Positions 35,338-44,248 of a stretch of 64,000 nucleotides of DNA are shown in pieces; positions within the stretch are counted from its first letter, which is position 1, and each line of letters starts with the position of its first letter. The translations under genes and the position numbers were made by a program. The DNA comes from Adiantum capillus-veneris. Taxonomy: Eukaryota > Streptophyta > Polypodiopsida > Polypodiales > Pteridaceae. The notes beneath the pieces are model-generated. The model saw only the letters and a program-made list of their open reading frames with translations, ran no database searches and was not told where the DNA came from. The DNA lies in the NCBI GenBank assembly GCA_014529385.2, contig CM043964.1, positions 105,203,587 through 105,267,586 on the forward strand, in the 5' to 3' direction.

Positions 35338-35999
35338 AGCGGGATTGCAATGGTACAAGAAGAGAAAGATTCTCGCTTGACCCAATGCGAGAAGAAGCTT
35401 TTTCTACAGGTTTCCAGGGATTAACAGAGCATGGGTTAGTATGTTTTATAAAGCTTGAGGATATGAAAAGAAATGCACAACATATGTATATAGTCTACAA
35501 AAATACATGAAAGAAAATGGTTTCATAGAGGATAATGAATACATTTCAGGTTTCTTTGAACAATTTTCTCATGTAGATACTATGCTTGAGCTTGAAGCTA
35601 TAATGGATTCTAGCATGCAAGATGGAACCCAAATTGTGAAAGTATGCTCTATGGAAATGTATGATGTGATGAGGCTTTTGAAGATCGGAAAGATTTCAAT
35701 GCTAATGAAGGACTGGAAGTGCATGTGGAGACCAAGTACAAAATGGTGGCAAAGAAAGTGAGACCAGTGGCCTTACCTTTACCATGAGATTGCAAGAAAA
35801 AGCTAGAGCAAGCTTCTTTGCAGTCGAGTCTCAGGGATCCAAAAAGAACTAGACACAAGTTCACAACGGAATCCCTAAAAGAGATAAAAGCTAGCTGTGA
35901 ATAGAAGAAGAGAAGAAGACTCTTAAAGAAATGCTTTCAAGACATGGTAAGGATTTTTCTTTCCAGCCACATGAGATAGGGTGTGTTGATCCTAATGTT
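35338..35999 (+). pseudogene. Linker between protease and RT in element B
   Basis: Decayed coding-like sequence matching part of 10400-10700 in element A, including an acidic segment at 35507-35761 (MKENGFIEDNEYISGFFEQF). No known domain. Confidence 0.45.
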
Positions 36000-36807
36000 G
36001 TTGCACCTATGGTGATCTTCACTATCAGTCATGTACCTTGGAATCTACACCCAATTCCGGTTCCAAAGGCACATTTGCAAAGTTAATAGAGCTACTCAAT
36101 GAAAAGATTAGCATGGGTATCTTGAAGCCTTCTTGTGTGCCATATTCAAACAGGTGATTCACTCTGCCTAAGAAGAATGGAGCTTTGTGGTTCATACAAG
36201 ATATGCAACCTGTAAACAAGGTTACCATCAGGAATGTGGGTACAGGACCTATAGTGGATGAATTTACAGAGGTGTTTGCAGGAAGGTTAATTTACTCAAT
36301 GGGAGATCTCTATTCATGGTACAATCAATTTCAACTAGATGTTGAGAGTAGAGATCTGACAACTATGAAAACACCTTTGGGATTGGTAAGGATGTGTACC
36401 TTACCTCAAGGAGCAACAAATTCAGTTGCACATATGATGATGGGATGAACAAGGTTCTACGTGACTTCATACCTCAAATCACAATGCCATTTCTTGATGA
36501 TGTGCCCATCAAAGGATATGAATACAAAGATAAAGATGAAGCTATGGATTCAAGGGGGTGCCATAAGTTTGTTGCAGACCATATCGAAGATTGTGAGAAG
36601 ATTTTGTCAAAGTTGGAAGAAGTTAATCTTACCCTGTCAGGGCAAAAATCTCTATTTAGTGTCAATGAAGTGTTGATTGTGGGGCATATGTGTGGTCCTT
36701 ATGGTAGAAGGCCTTGTCCAAAAAAGATGGATGCAATCAAAAACATGAAAGAAACATGTACAACTATAACTGAAGTTCTAAGATTTCTTGGTGCTTGTGT
36801 CTTCTAA
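36000..36807 (+). pseudogene. Reverse transcriptase of element B (fungal-like motifs)
   Basis: From about 36010: MVIFTISHVPWNLHPIPVPK, ELLNEKISMGILKPS and FTLPKKNGALWFIQDMQPVN (RT blocks 1-2). The frame 36185-36448 then gives VTIRNVGTGPIVDEFTEVFA, YSMGDLYSWYNQFQLDVESR and TPLGLVRMCTLPQGATNSVA. Frame 36394-36807 has TMPFLDDVPIKGYEYKDKDE, where LDD is the catalytic core, followed by LTLSGQKSLFSVNEVLIVGH. The usual plant gypsy form is Y-x-DD-I-L-V-Y-S; F-L-DD-V-P-I-K-G is the form I associate with fungal Ty3 elements. Two frame changes and a few stops make it non-functional. Confidence 0.85.
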
Positions 36808-37616
36808 CTTATTTGGATACCACATTATACACATGTAGCAGATCCCCTGTATAGGTTGTTGAGAAAGAATCAAAAGTTTCGATGGGAAGAAGAGCACACA
36901 AAAGCCACGAGAAAGCTAAAGAAGCCACGGATGAATGGCTCTTGATAGGTGGCTACTTAAGTACTCTGCAGAAGCAGGATGATTGGACTGAGCAAGAATT
37001 CAAGAGGATAAGAAGAAAAGCATATGGATACTTCTTGAGGGATGGCTACTTATGGAAGCATCCTAAACAAAGAGTTGGAACACCATTGCGGGTAGTATAC
37101 AATAAGGTTACTCAACAACAAATCATCAAGGAGTTCCATGAAATTTTATGGGCAGGACATCGAGGTGTATGGGCAACATTTGCCAACTAGGTAAAAGAAA
37201 GGTATTGGTGAAAAGGGATGTATAAGGACGTGGCTGAGTTTGTGGAGACTTGTGTGACATGCCAAATGTATTCAAATGTACAGCATCGTGATGGACTACA
37301 TCCTACTTATCCATTAGCCATGCATTACAAATGGGTTGAGGACTTGGTTACAATGCCTTTGGGACTTTGGCAAATGAGATATTTGGTGCTTGCAAGAGAA
37401 GATTTGTCTAATCAAGTTAAAGGACATGCATTGAGCAAAAAGAGTACACAAGATGTATGTAAATTTCTTCTTGAAGATGTGATATGTCGCTATGGGTGTG
37501 TGGGAAAGATAATTGCAGATAGAGGAGAATTGGATGCTGATAAAGCAAGGGAATTCTTCTCTATAATGGGCATCAAAATAGCTTTAACTTGTGCTTATAA
37601 CCCAGAGGGAAATTGA
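36808..37616 (+). pseudogene. Integrase N-terminal and core part of element B
   Basis: After a short RT-RNase H connection (LLRKNQKFRWEEEHTKATRK) the RNase H domain is missing. Coding restarts at about 36912 with ATDEWLLIGGYLSTLQKQDD. The H2C2 region reads HEILWAGHRGVWATF...CVTCQMYSN, with TAG and TGA stops near 37189 and 37210. The core has MHYKWVEDLVTMPLGLWQMR (first Asp), KIIADRGELDADKAREFF (second Asp) and ends at YNPEGN, where a TGA precedes the expected catalytic Glu. The LTR follows almost immediately, so the deletion removed the C-terminal half. Confidence 0.85.
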
Positions 37617-37632
37617 AAAACTCATGCCACCA

Positions 37633-38458
37633 TATCATTTTTATGCTTATGCGAGTGATCCCACTCATTTAGGGATTTTTTTGACTCCGTTTGGGATTTT
37701 TCACATCAAAAATAGCATTTTGGGTCAAAACTGAGCTGAAAATGACCTAGTTTTGGTCTAAAGTGGTAAAATGGCCCAAAATTTGACACATCAGCTCATA
37801 TTTCCGTGGGTAAGAGGGAGAGGCCTGCTTTTTATAGAAAAAAACCTGCAATTTATCACTATTGTGTAATAGCTTCCATGGTTGCCCAATCTATGTGTGT
37901 TGTAGTCCCACCTCTTCGCAATCTTGTATCTAAGCTTGTGAGGGAGTGAATTAGGGTTTCCCCTTATCAAAATGGTGTGTGGGCTTCACTTTAGAAGCTC
38001 ATAAATCTCTAAAAAATCAAAAATCTATTGTCATGAAGGTGGAAGCTCGAGCATTCCTTGCAATTGTTTGATGGTACTACTATGAAATTGGGGGCGAGGC
38101 TACATGATACCATGAAAGAGGTTTGGGTTTTTGATTGAGAACTATGCTTATATGAGCATTGAGGTTTCATATCTGAAACATTAGTGTTTTTCAATGGTAT
38201 TTTTTAAGTGAAATTGATTGTGATTTGGTGATCCTCTCATCATAATCTTGACTACAAGAACAAGCAGACTCCAAGCATGATAGGAAAGAGGGTTTGTGAC
38301 TTTGCTGTCACAAACGCTCTTAGATTTTCTGTCACCCTTAGAAAGAGGGTTGGTGATTCTCCACAAATTCTTTCTCACAAAGTGTTTGTGACTCTCATCA
38401 CGAACTCTCACAGCCAGAGGTTCTGCACCTTCCCAGCTAGACCGCACACATTCCGACA
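37633..38458 (+). repeat. 3' LTR of element B, 5'-truncated
   Basis: Matches 24881-25705 closely, for example GGGATTTTTTTGACTCCGTT at 37671 and 24922, and the terminal CACATTCCGACA. The missing left end was lost in the deletion that also removed the integrase tail and polypurine tract. Confidence 0.88.
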
Positions 38459-38489
38459 ATGTGATAGTCAAATAATTATTAAGTGACCT

Positions 38490-39763
38490 CCCTGAGATTC
38501 CCTATAACAAGGTTAGTTTGTCAAGTGGTAGCTGAGGAAGAGTGGTATATTCAACCACAACCTACCATGGTACTAGTCTATTAGGCACTTCCAGAGGAAA
38601 AACTGGTTTACTTAATTTCAAACCAAGGAGCTAGGCCACCCATGATGAAACGAATACCAAAACCAAGAACTAGAAATTTCCATGATTTTGGATATGACGA
38701 TCATTGGAAAAATGATTGTCAAAATCCTGATAAGAATGCTAGGCCAATTGAGACTTATTGCATGCAATGTGGTAGAAAATATGGACATTGTCTAGAAGAT
38801 TTTCCTAGGAATCCTACAAACAAACAAAAAACGACCATAAACATGGTGCAGGTCATTCTGGTTAGCTCCTCAAATAGGGAGCCTTTGGTTCCAGTCAAGG
38901 TTGTGACCAGGACACAAGCCAAGAAAAACAAACAAAAAAATTCTAGCAAGTCTGACAGTAGTAAGAAGTCTTCAAAAGACTCCAAGGAAGAAAGACACCA
39001 ATGCTACGGTCTTAGGAGACGCCAACAACATAGGGAGGTTGACGAGAAATCCCAAAAAATGTTTGGGAAAATATTGAAGACAATGTCGACTAAATTTAAA
39101 GAATCAAACCCAAGATTGGGAGGATCAATGCTGGTAGAAAAAATATGTGAGTCCATCAATGCAGCCTTGAAAGCTTCTCAAGGAGGCTTGAAAGCGGGTC
39201 AGACATTAGAAACTAAATGGAAAAACTGTCCAACACCTAATATGGAAGTAGCAAAGTTGGAAGCTTATAGAAACTTGGTGCAAATCACACAGTCGATGCT
39301 AGAATCACAAAAACCAAAAATGAAAACCATTGGGAATCCAGTAAAGGAAGAGACAAAATTGAAATGTGAGGAAACAAAAGACACTAAAAAAATCAACAAT
39401 TCTTTAGTTGAAAATGACAAGTTCAAATTGACAACACCAAACAGTGAAGATGAGCTAGATGGAATTCCCTACGTGGATGAGGATTGGCCAAATCACCTAT
39501 GGAAAATATTTAGGAAAGTAAGCAATGGATGCCCGACTCTAAAATCAGCTCCAATTGAAGAAGTTTGGCTAGACCAACTACCCATGGAGTTAGATGGACA
39601 ATCTCTGTATGGAGATTGGGGATCAAAACGGTCAAGCTTTCCAAAAGCCCAAACCCTCAAGACATTACCCTCATATTTGGGAGACAACAAGGAAATTTCC
39701 CTGATATGCAATACCACTAAACTAAACCGGTCAAAGTATACTCTAGAGGTGAAAAACCTATAG
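38490..39763 (+). CDS. gag of element D, zinc-knuckle part
   Basis: A 373-residue open frame from ATG 38642; coding probably enters from upstream. Two knuckle-like motifs lie at the start: FHDFGYDDHWKNDC, in which the first Cys-x2-Cys is degraded, and YCMQCGRKYGHCLEDF, where the last Cys is Phe. A highly basic Ser/Lys stretch follows (TRTQAKKNKQKNSSKSDSSK, about residues 88-115), then charged sequence with SEDELDGIPYVDEDW. The protein stops at 39763 without protease or pol, so D was probably non-autonomous. Relic J has a comparable knuckle (YCSDCEQKGGHFFEDC). The unusually long intact frame so close to an LTR is notable. Confidence 0.6.
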
Positions 39764-39921
39764 TCTATCATGTCAACACCAATCCAATGTATCTTAATGT
39801 TGGGTGAGTTGTAGAAGATTGGATGTCATAAAATATAATATCTAACTTTACCAAATGATTTTCTCATATTAAATTGATAATTTAATGTAGGAGAATAAAT
39901 GGGAACAAGAGTTAGAATAAA

Positions 39922-40121
39922 GACATATGGTTCTAGACCTATCTCAACACAGGACCAGAAGGAGAGATGGTTGCATCTCAATAGGGGTCCAAAAGGATAT
40001 GGTCTATCAAAGAGCAATGTGAAATAAGTGCTTCTAGACTTACCTCAGCAAGGGCCAAGAGTAGAGATGGTTAGATCTCAATAGGGGTCAAAAAGGAGGT
40101 AGTCTATCAAAGAGCAATGTG
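39922..40121 (+). repeat. Direct duplication, ~100-bp unit, two copies
   Basis: TTCTAGACCTATCTCAACA at 39931 recurs as TTCTAGACTTACCTCAGCA at 40032. TCTATCAAAGAGCAATGTG at about 40003 recurs at about 40103. Confidence 0.8.
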
Positions 40122-40204
40122 CATCTAATGGAGCTTAAAAGACCTTAGGGTTAACGGTTAGTGTTAAAAGTCCTTTGACCTTAGGCAAGCTAGGGTTGAT
40201 CTTG

Positions 40205-40440
40205 AGGTGGGAACCCGACCGAAGCTTGAGGTGCTTGTCGTGCTTGATGATTAAGGTGCTTGAGGTGATTGTCATTCTTGATGACTAAGGTACTTGAGGT
40301 GCTTGTCATCCTTCATGAGGAAGGTGCTTGAGACATTTCCCATGCAGGAAGGGGGGGGGGGGGTTGTCATAAAGAGACCCTACAAACTTAATGAGGAAGG
40401 TGCTCGAGAAGCTTCCCATGCATGGGGGTAAGGTGCTTGA
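40205..40440 (+). repeat. Minisatellite of AGGTGCTTGAGG type
   Basis: Imperfect copies of GAGGTGCTTGTCRTGCTTGATGA and shorter AAGGTGCTTGAG units recur at roughly 30-35-base spacing, for example at about 40227, 40253, 40290, 40321, 40397 and 40430. Confidence 0.6.
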
Positions 40441-41211
40441 GTCAGACTCTCCCTATGCTTAGCCACATGGTGTGCTTGAATGCTATTGGCTGGGCTAAAG
40501 AGGGTTCCAATGAGCTTCTAGTTCCATCCAGAAAATATCTGGATATTTTCAAACTCTCTCTCTCTCTCAGGGGTAAGGAGGAAACTTGTTCAAAGACTAC
40601 CCATGTACTTGAATGCATGCTGCATGTGATTGGCTAGGGGGAAGGGGGTCCAATGAGCTTGAAGTATGTGAAAATGCTAGAACTCGCCCCAAGCAAGCAA
40701 GGGGGTTACTGGGGGGGTATACACTACACACACACTCATTTTGTGGATCATTCTCACTTAGTGAAAGTTGAGGAACTCCACCTCCTTCTCCAATCTTGGA
40801 GAAGTGAGAGCCTACACCAACACTCTTGGCTAAGGAATGCAAATCCAACCAAGATCCATGCTTCAATGCTTAAGCTTTCCATCTTCTCCATCTTCATTAC
40901 TATGCTATTATGTATGCTAGCAAGAAGAGTGATGATAAGTGAGGAACTATTTCTTTCTCCTATGGAATGTTTCTTCTTCATGTTCCCTACCCTCATTCCC
41001 CGCTAGCTCTTCCACCTTCAAATGTGTTCAAAAGGATCTATCCCTTGGCAACTTCGCCATGTTAGACTCACTCCACTACTCTCTATAATTAACCAATTTG
41101 AGCCATGGGTGTAGATACTTTAAGTGCCTATTTTCAAAGGCTAAGAGGAGTAGCAACTAAGGTTTTGAATTTCCAAAGCATACACTAAGTAAACACATAA
41201 GTTTAATTAAC

Positions 41212-42640
41212 ATGACTGACAATAACCAAGAGAGTAGAATGAACATTGATAACTTTAATTTTTCACATGAAGGTGGTAATGATGATGCCCCTATGTTTGT
41301 TAATTATCTTGTCACTAGGTTGCAACAATCTATGGGCAACCCCACTTTGCAAGTCAAAGTTACTCAACAACTTTGTGCTTATGGGATTTATTTTCCTCTC
41401 CAAGAGGAGAGACCGCTTAGGAGGCCTCTTAATGAGACCCCCAAAAGAAGACTCTCTCCCATAAGAGAGGAGGTCTCCAAAGAACAAGAAAGTAATGAAT
41501 CCGTAAGTTCCTTAGAAGATGTGGCTCCATGAAGACGATGGTCTAGACGATCGGCAACTCCTCAAAAGAGGAAATGGTCAACCCATAGTCCTTCTCCTTG
41601 TCACTCCAAAAGGGAAGAGAGGAAACAAAGGAATAAAAGGGAAAGAAAGAGATCACCCTCTTCTTTCACCTTCCTCATCTTTTGATGAAAACTGTGGCTA
41701 TTCTCCTAGAGAATACAAGAGGGGAAGACATCGCAAATCTTACCCTGCATGGCAAAGGTCACAAAAGCTAAAGGAGTTCAAAGAGGGAGGAAAGAGTATC
41801 TCTTTTCTCACCTATGATGACACCTTTGGTGCTATCGACAAAGTATTGGCCTTCATCCAACAATTTGATGCGGCCTTTGGAAATGAGGGCTTTACAGAGT
41901 CCTCCAAGCTACGCCATGTAGCTATGCACTTCCAAAAATTGGCTCGTCAATGGTGGGATAGCCTTCGTTGCAATGACAAAGCCCCAAAGACATGGAAAAC
42001 TCTATGAGTTTCCATCATGAGAAGCAATTCCTTGCAAGCAATGCAAAGGACAAAGTGCTCACTGAATGGCAGAGTTTGAGGCTTCTCTCTCATGAGTCTA
42101 TCCAGAATATGTGGACAAGTTTTGGGATTTATATCTCAAGGCTATTGTCTTTCAAAAGATAGACTTTGCCGAGCAAAAGAAACAATTTTGTGCGGGATTA
42201 CCCAAAGAGATGGCCGAGTATGTTAACTCTCAATGGCCTGGTTCTATCATCAAAGTAATCCACCACACCATGGTTGCTTCGCACATCAATTTCCAAAAGG
42301 GGCTAGACGGAATGTCAAGCCCATGGAAAATAAAGACAAAAGTAATGCCAAAAGGAAAACCAATGCCCAAAATTTGTACCAAGGCTTTTTCAACAACAAC
42401 AACAATCGGTCCAAGAAGAAGGGAGTTTACAAAGGTAAATATAAACTCTCTCCTAAAGAGCTACAAGCTTTTCATAAGGACCACAAAGGTTTTAAGTGTG
42501 GGGAGAAAGGCCATGGCTATCGTCCTTGTCCCAAGAGAATTGCACGCAATGAGACTCCTAGATCCTCTATGTTTGAAGCTCCAAAAGAGGATGCTCATTG
42601 CCAAGTATTTCTCGTTTCCTATGCTTGGGGAAAGATGGAA
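41212..42640 (+). pseudogene. gag of element E
   Basis: ATG at 41212 (MTDNNQESRMNIDNFNFSHE) opens 106 residues. A shifted frame, 41519-42007, carries the capsid domain start: FIQQFDAAFGNEGFTESSKL and HFQKLARQWWDSLRCNDK, with the W-W pair typical of Retrotrans_gag. The next section (42111-42330) has QKIDFAEQKKQFCAGLPKEM, the end of the capsid. Frame 42233-42931 holds a zinc knuckle near 42490, FKCGEKGHGYRPC, lacking the first Cys-x2 element. The RNA-binding region before it is rich in Asn and Lys. At least two frameshifts separate the parts. Confidence 0.75.
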
Positions 42641-42931
42641 GAGCATGATGCCTTTATTTTGTTTGACCTTGGTTCAACTCACAACTTCGTATCCATGGAG
42701 TTGACCACTAAGCTAGGTATACAAGCCCACCAGATGGGAGATGCATTGAAAACCAATGGAGCTATCAAGGGACAACGCATCGCAGTTACTTTCTTAATTG
42801 GAAAATTAAAGCTTCATGTCCAAAGCTATGTGGACAAAAAGTATTTCTTCATCTCCCCTCTTAAACATCAGAATGTTATCGTTGGGGCACCATGGTTTAA
42901 CCGCATGGCTTCCAACATGAAGTTCCCTTAA
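42590..42931 (+). pseudogene. Aspartic protease domain of element E
   Basis: Continues in frame from the zinc knuckle: DAFILFDLGSTHNFVSMELT, where D-L-G-S stands at the retropepsin active site (D-S-G-S/A is usual). It continues through HVQSYVDKKYFFISPLKHQN and ends near VIVGAPWFNRMASNMKF, the ILG-x-PWL-type C-terminal motif. The order knuckle-protease with the THNF-VS wording is typical of plant gypsy elements (RVP_2-like). The frame ends at TAA 42929-42931. Confidence 0.75.
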
Positions 42932-43113
42932 AGGAGAATCTACTTCACCTACTATCGGGAAGAGAGAATGTACATAGATGCTAATGACTTGGGGAACACC
43001 ATATCCTTGCAATAAAGGGAATCAAGAGGATTTTGAGTTTTCTAGTTTCCTAATTGGATCCCAAGATTTTTTCATTGATGACATCCCTAGTGAGCTACCT
43101 TGACCATGCAATT

Positions 43114-43179
43114 GAGCCCCTACCAAGAAGCTCACTGCCTAACAAGCCTCCTTATCGAGTTTCACAATCTCAACAATAG
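43114..43179 (+). pseudogene. RT start scrap of element E
   Basis: PLPRSSLPNKPPYRVSQSQQ is the LPN-PPYR motif found at the start of many plant gypsy reverse transcriptases. A TAG follows at 43177, then unrelated sequence up to the polypurine tract GGAAGGGGGGAAA (43350-43362). The rest of pol is deleted. Confidence 0.6.
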
Positions 43180-43362
43180 ACAAATGCAACATCATCACTC
43201 ACAATAGACATATTCGGATCAATGAAGATGTTGTAGCAAATTGAACCTCACCAACAAATTCAACGACAAATGAAGACAATCAACCCATCAACAACCAATC
43301 AAAAATCTTTTACATCCTCCACGGACACTTTTCAACGGCCACTGAATTCGGAAGGGGGGAAA

Positions 43363-44228
43363 TGTTAAGTGAGTCAATGCCAGTTAACAAAAGCTGCTAA
43401 AGACCGAAGACGTACTAATTCACATCGAAGATCAAAGCAAAGAAGCAGAAAGATTGGAGTTACACATTTTTAAATTTTTGAATTATTTCAAGCCATTGTT
43501 ATATTTCTAATGTGTTACAAGCTCAATGGGAGTTCCAAGCTATAAAGAATAGGTCAGTTACTGTACCTAGGTTGCAGATTCAGAAAGTGGTGGAGCCCTA
43601 AAGACCTTGGGCACCCAGACATTGCATATTTTTATCCTAGGTACATAAGGCAGTGTGTAAAATACATTAGGGTTCTCAATCTCATTTGTTGAGAGCACTC
43701 TTTGGTGAGAGATCTTGAGGTGTGTGGCTATGGAGTCCTTAAGCTTCTCCTTGCTCATGAGACTTGATTAACACTAATCAATGATTCATTTTCTTTCACT
43801 ATGCCTCTCTCATGCTTCTTATGATTGCCTATGATGCTTAGATTAACTAGATCTTAACTAATTAGTGGTTAATCCCTCTCTAATCTTGTGTGATTGCCCT
43901 CTTTTTCTTGTGTGTGCATGTAGGTTTGATTGGGAGTGTGGTGATTGATAGATCTATGTGTGTCTGCTTGCAATTTAGTGTGTTTCATAATAGGATTAGT
44001 GTTGTGTGCGTCTTGCAATCGTAGTGTGTGTGATTGGGTTGATTAGAGGTAAAGAGAAGTGGATAAGGGGATTGACCTTCATTGTGGCTTAGCTCCTCCA
44101 TAGGCCGAGAAGCTCACCTCGTAGAGTTAACCATTTGTGTTGCCACGATTAGCTCACTAACCGTGTGAGTGTTTCCATTGACAATTTTGTTGGTCATTGG
44201 AGCTATTGCAACGATGGGATCCCTAACA
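43363..44228 (+). repeat. LTR shared by elements E and F
   Basis: 866 bases from TGTTAAGTGAG to CCCTAACA. It is preceded by a polypurine tract (so it is a 3' LTR for E) and followed after two bases by a primer site (so it is a 5' LTR for F). Confidence 0.8.
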
Positions 44229-44230
44229 TT

Positions 44231-44248
44231 TGGCGCCGTTGCCGGGGA
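44231..44248 (+). other. Primer binding site of F (tRNA-Asp type)
   Basis: TGGCGCCGTTGCCGGGGA is the primer site commonly reported for plant Athila/Tat-type gypsy elements and complementary to a tRNA-Asp 3' end (from established knowledge). Confidence 0.85.

Larger units (their letters stand above)
24504..38458 (+). mobile_element. Ty3/gypsy LTR retrotransposon B (A family), defective and hosting element C
   Basis: 5' LTR 24504-25705, primer site 25710, gag 25789-27111 and 34285-34590 (split by element C), protease 34723-35337, RT 36000-36807, a truncated integrase 36913-37616 and a 5'-truncated 3' LTR 37633-38458. RNase H is deleted (junction about 36912), and so are the integrase end, the polypurine tract and the first ~380 bases of the 3' LTR. 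The 7-mer ACAATGT spans both outer junctions, but no conventional target duplication with TG...CA ends is seen. D gag sequence lies on either side. Confidence 0.88.
39825..41100 (+). repeat. LTR-like DNA after D, with minisatellites
   Basis: AGATTGGA followed by TGTCATAAAATATAATATC looks like a polypurine tract and LTR start. The right end was not found. Inside are two ~100-bp direct copies, a CTTGAGGTGCTTG-type minisatellite, a 13-G run (40351-40363) and a CTCTCTCTCTC stretch near 40556. Minus frames at 40597-40996 and plus frames at 40653-41006 have no domain support. Confidence 0.4.
41101..43362 (+). mobile_element. Ty3/gypsy element E, gag-protease part, 5'-truncated
   Basis: Coding for gag and protease on the plus strand is followed by a scrap of RT and a purine tract directly before the LTR at 43363. 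No 5' LTR or primer site lies upstream. Most of pol has been deleted. Confidence 0.75.
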
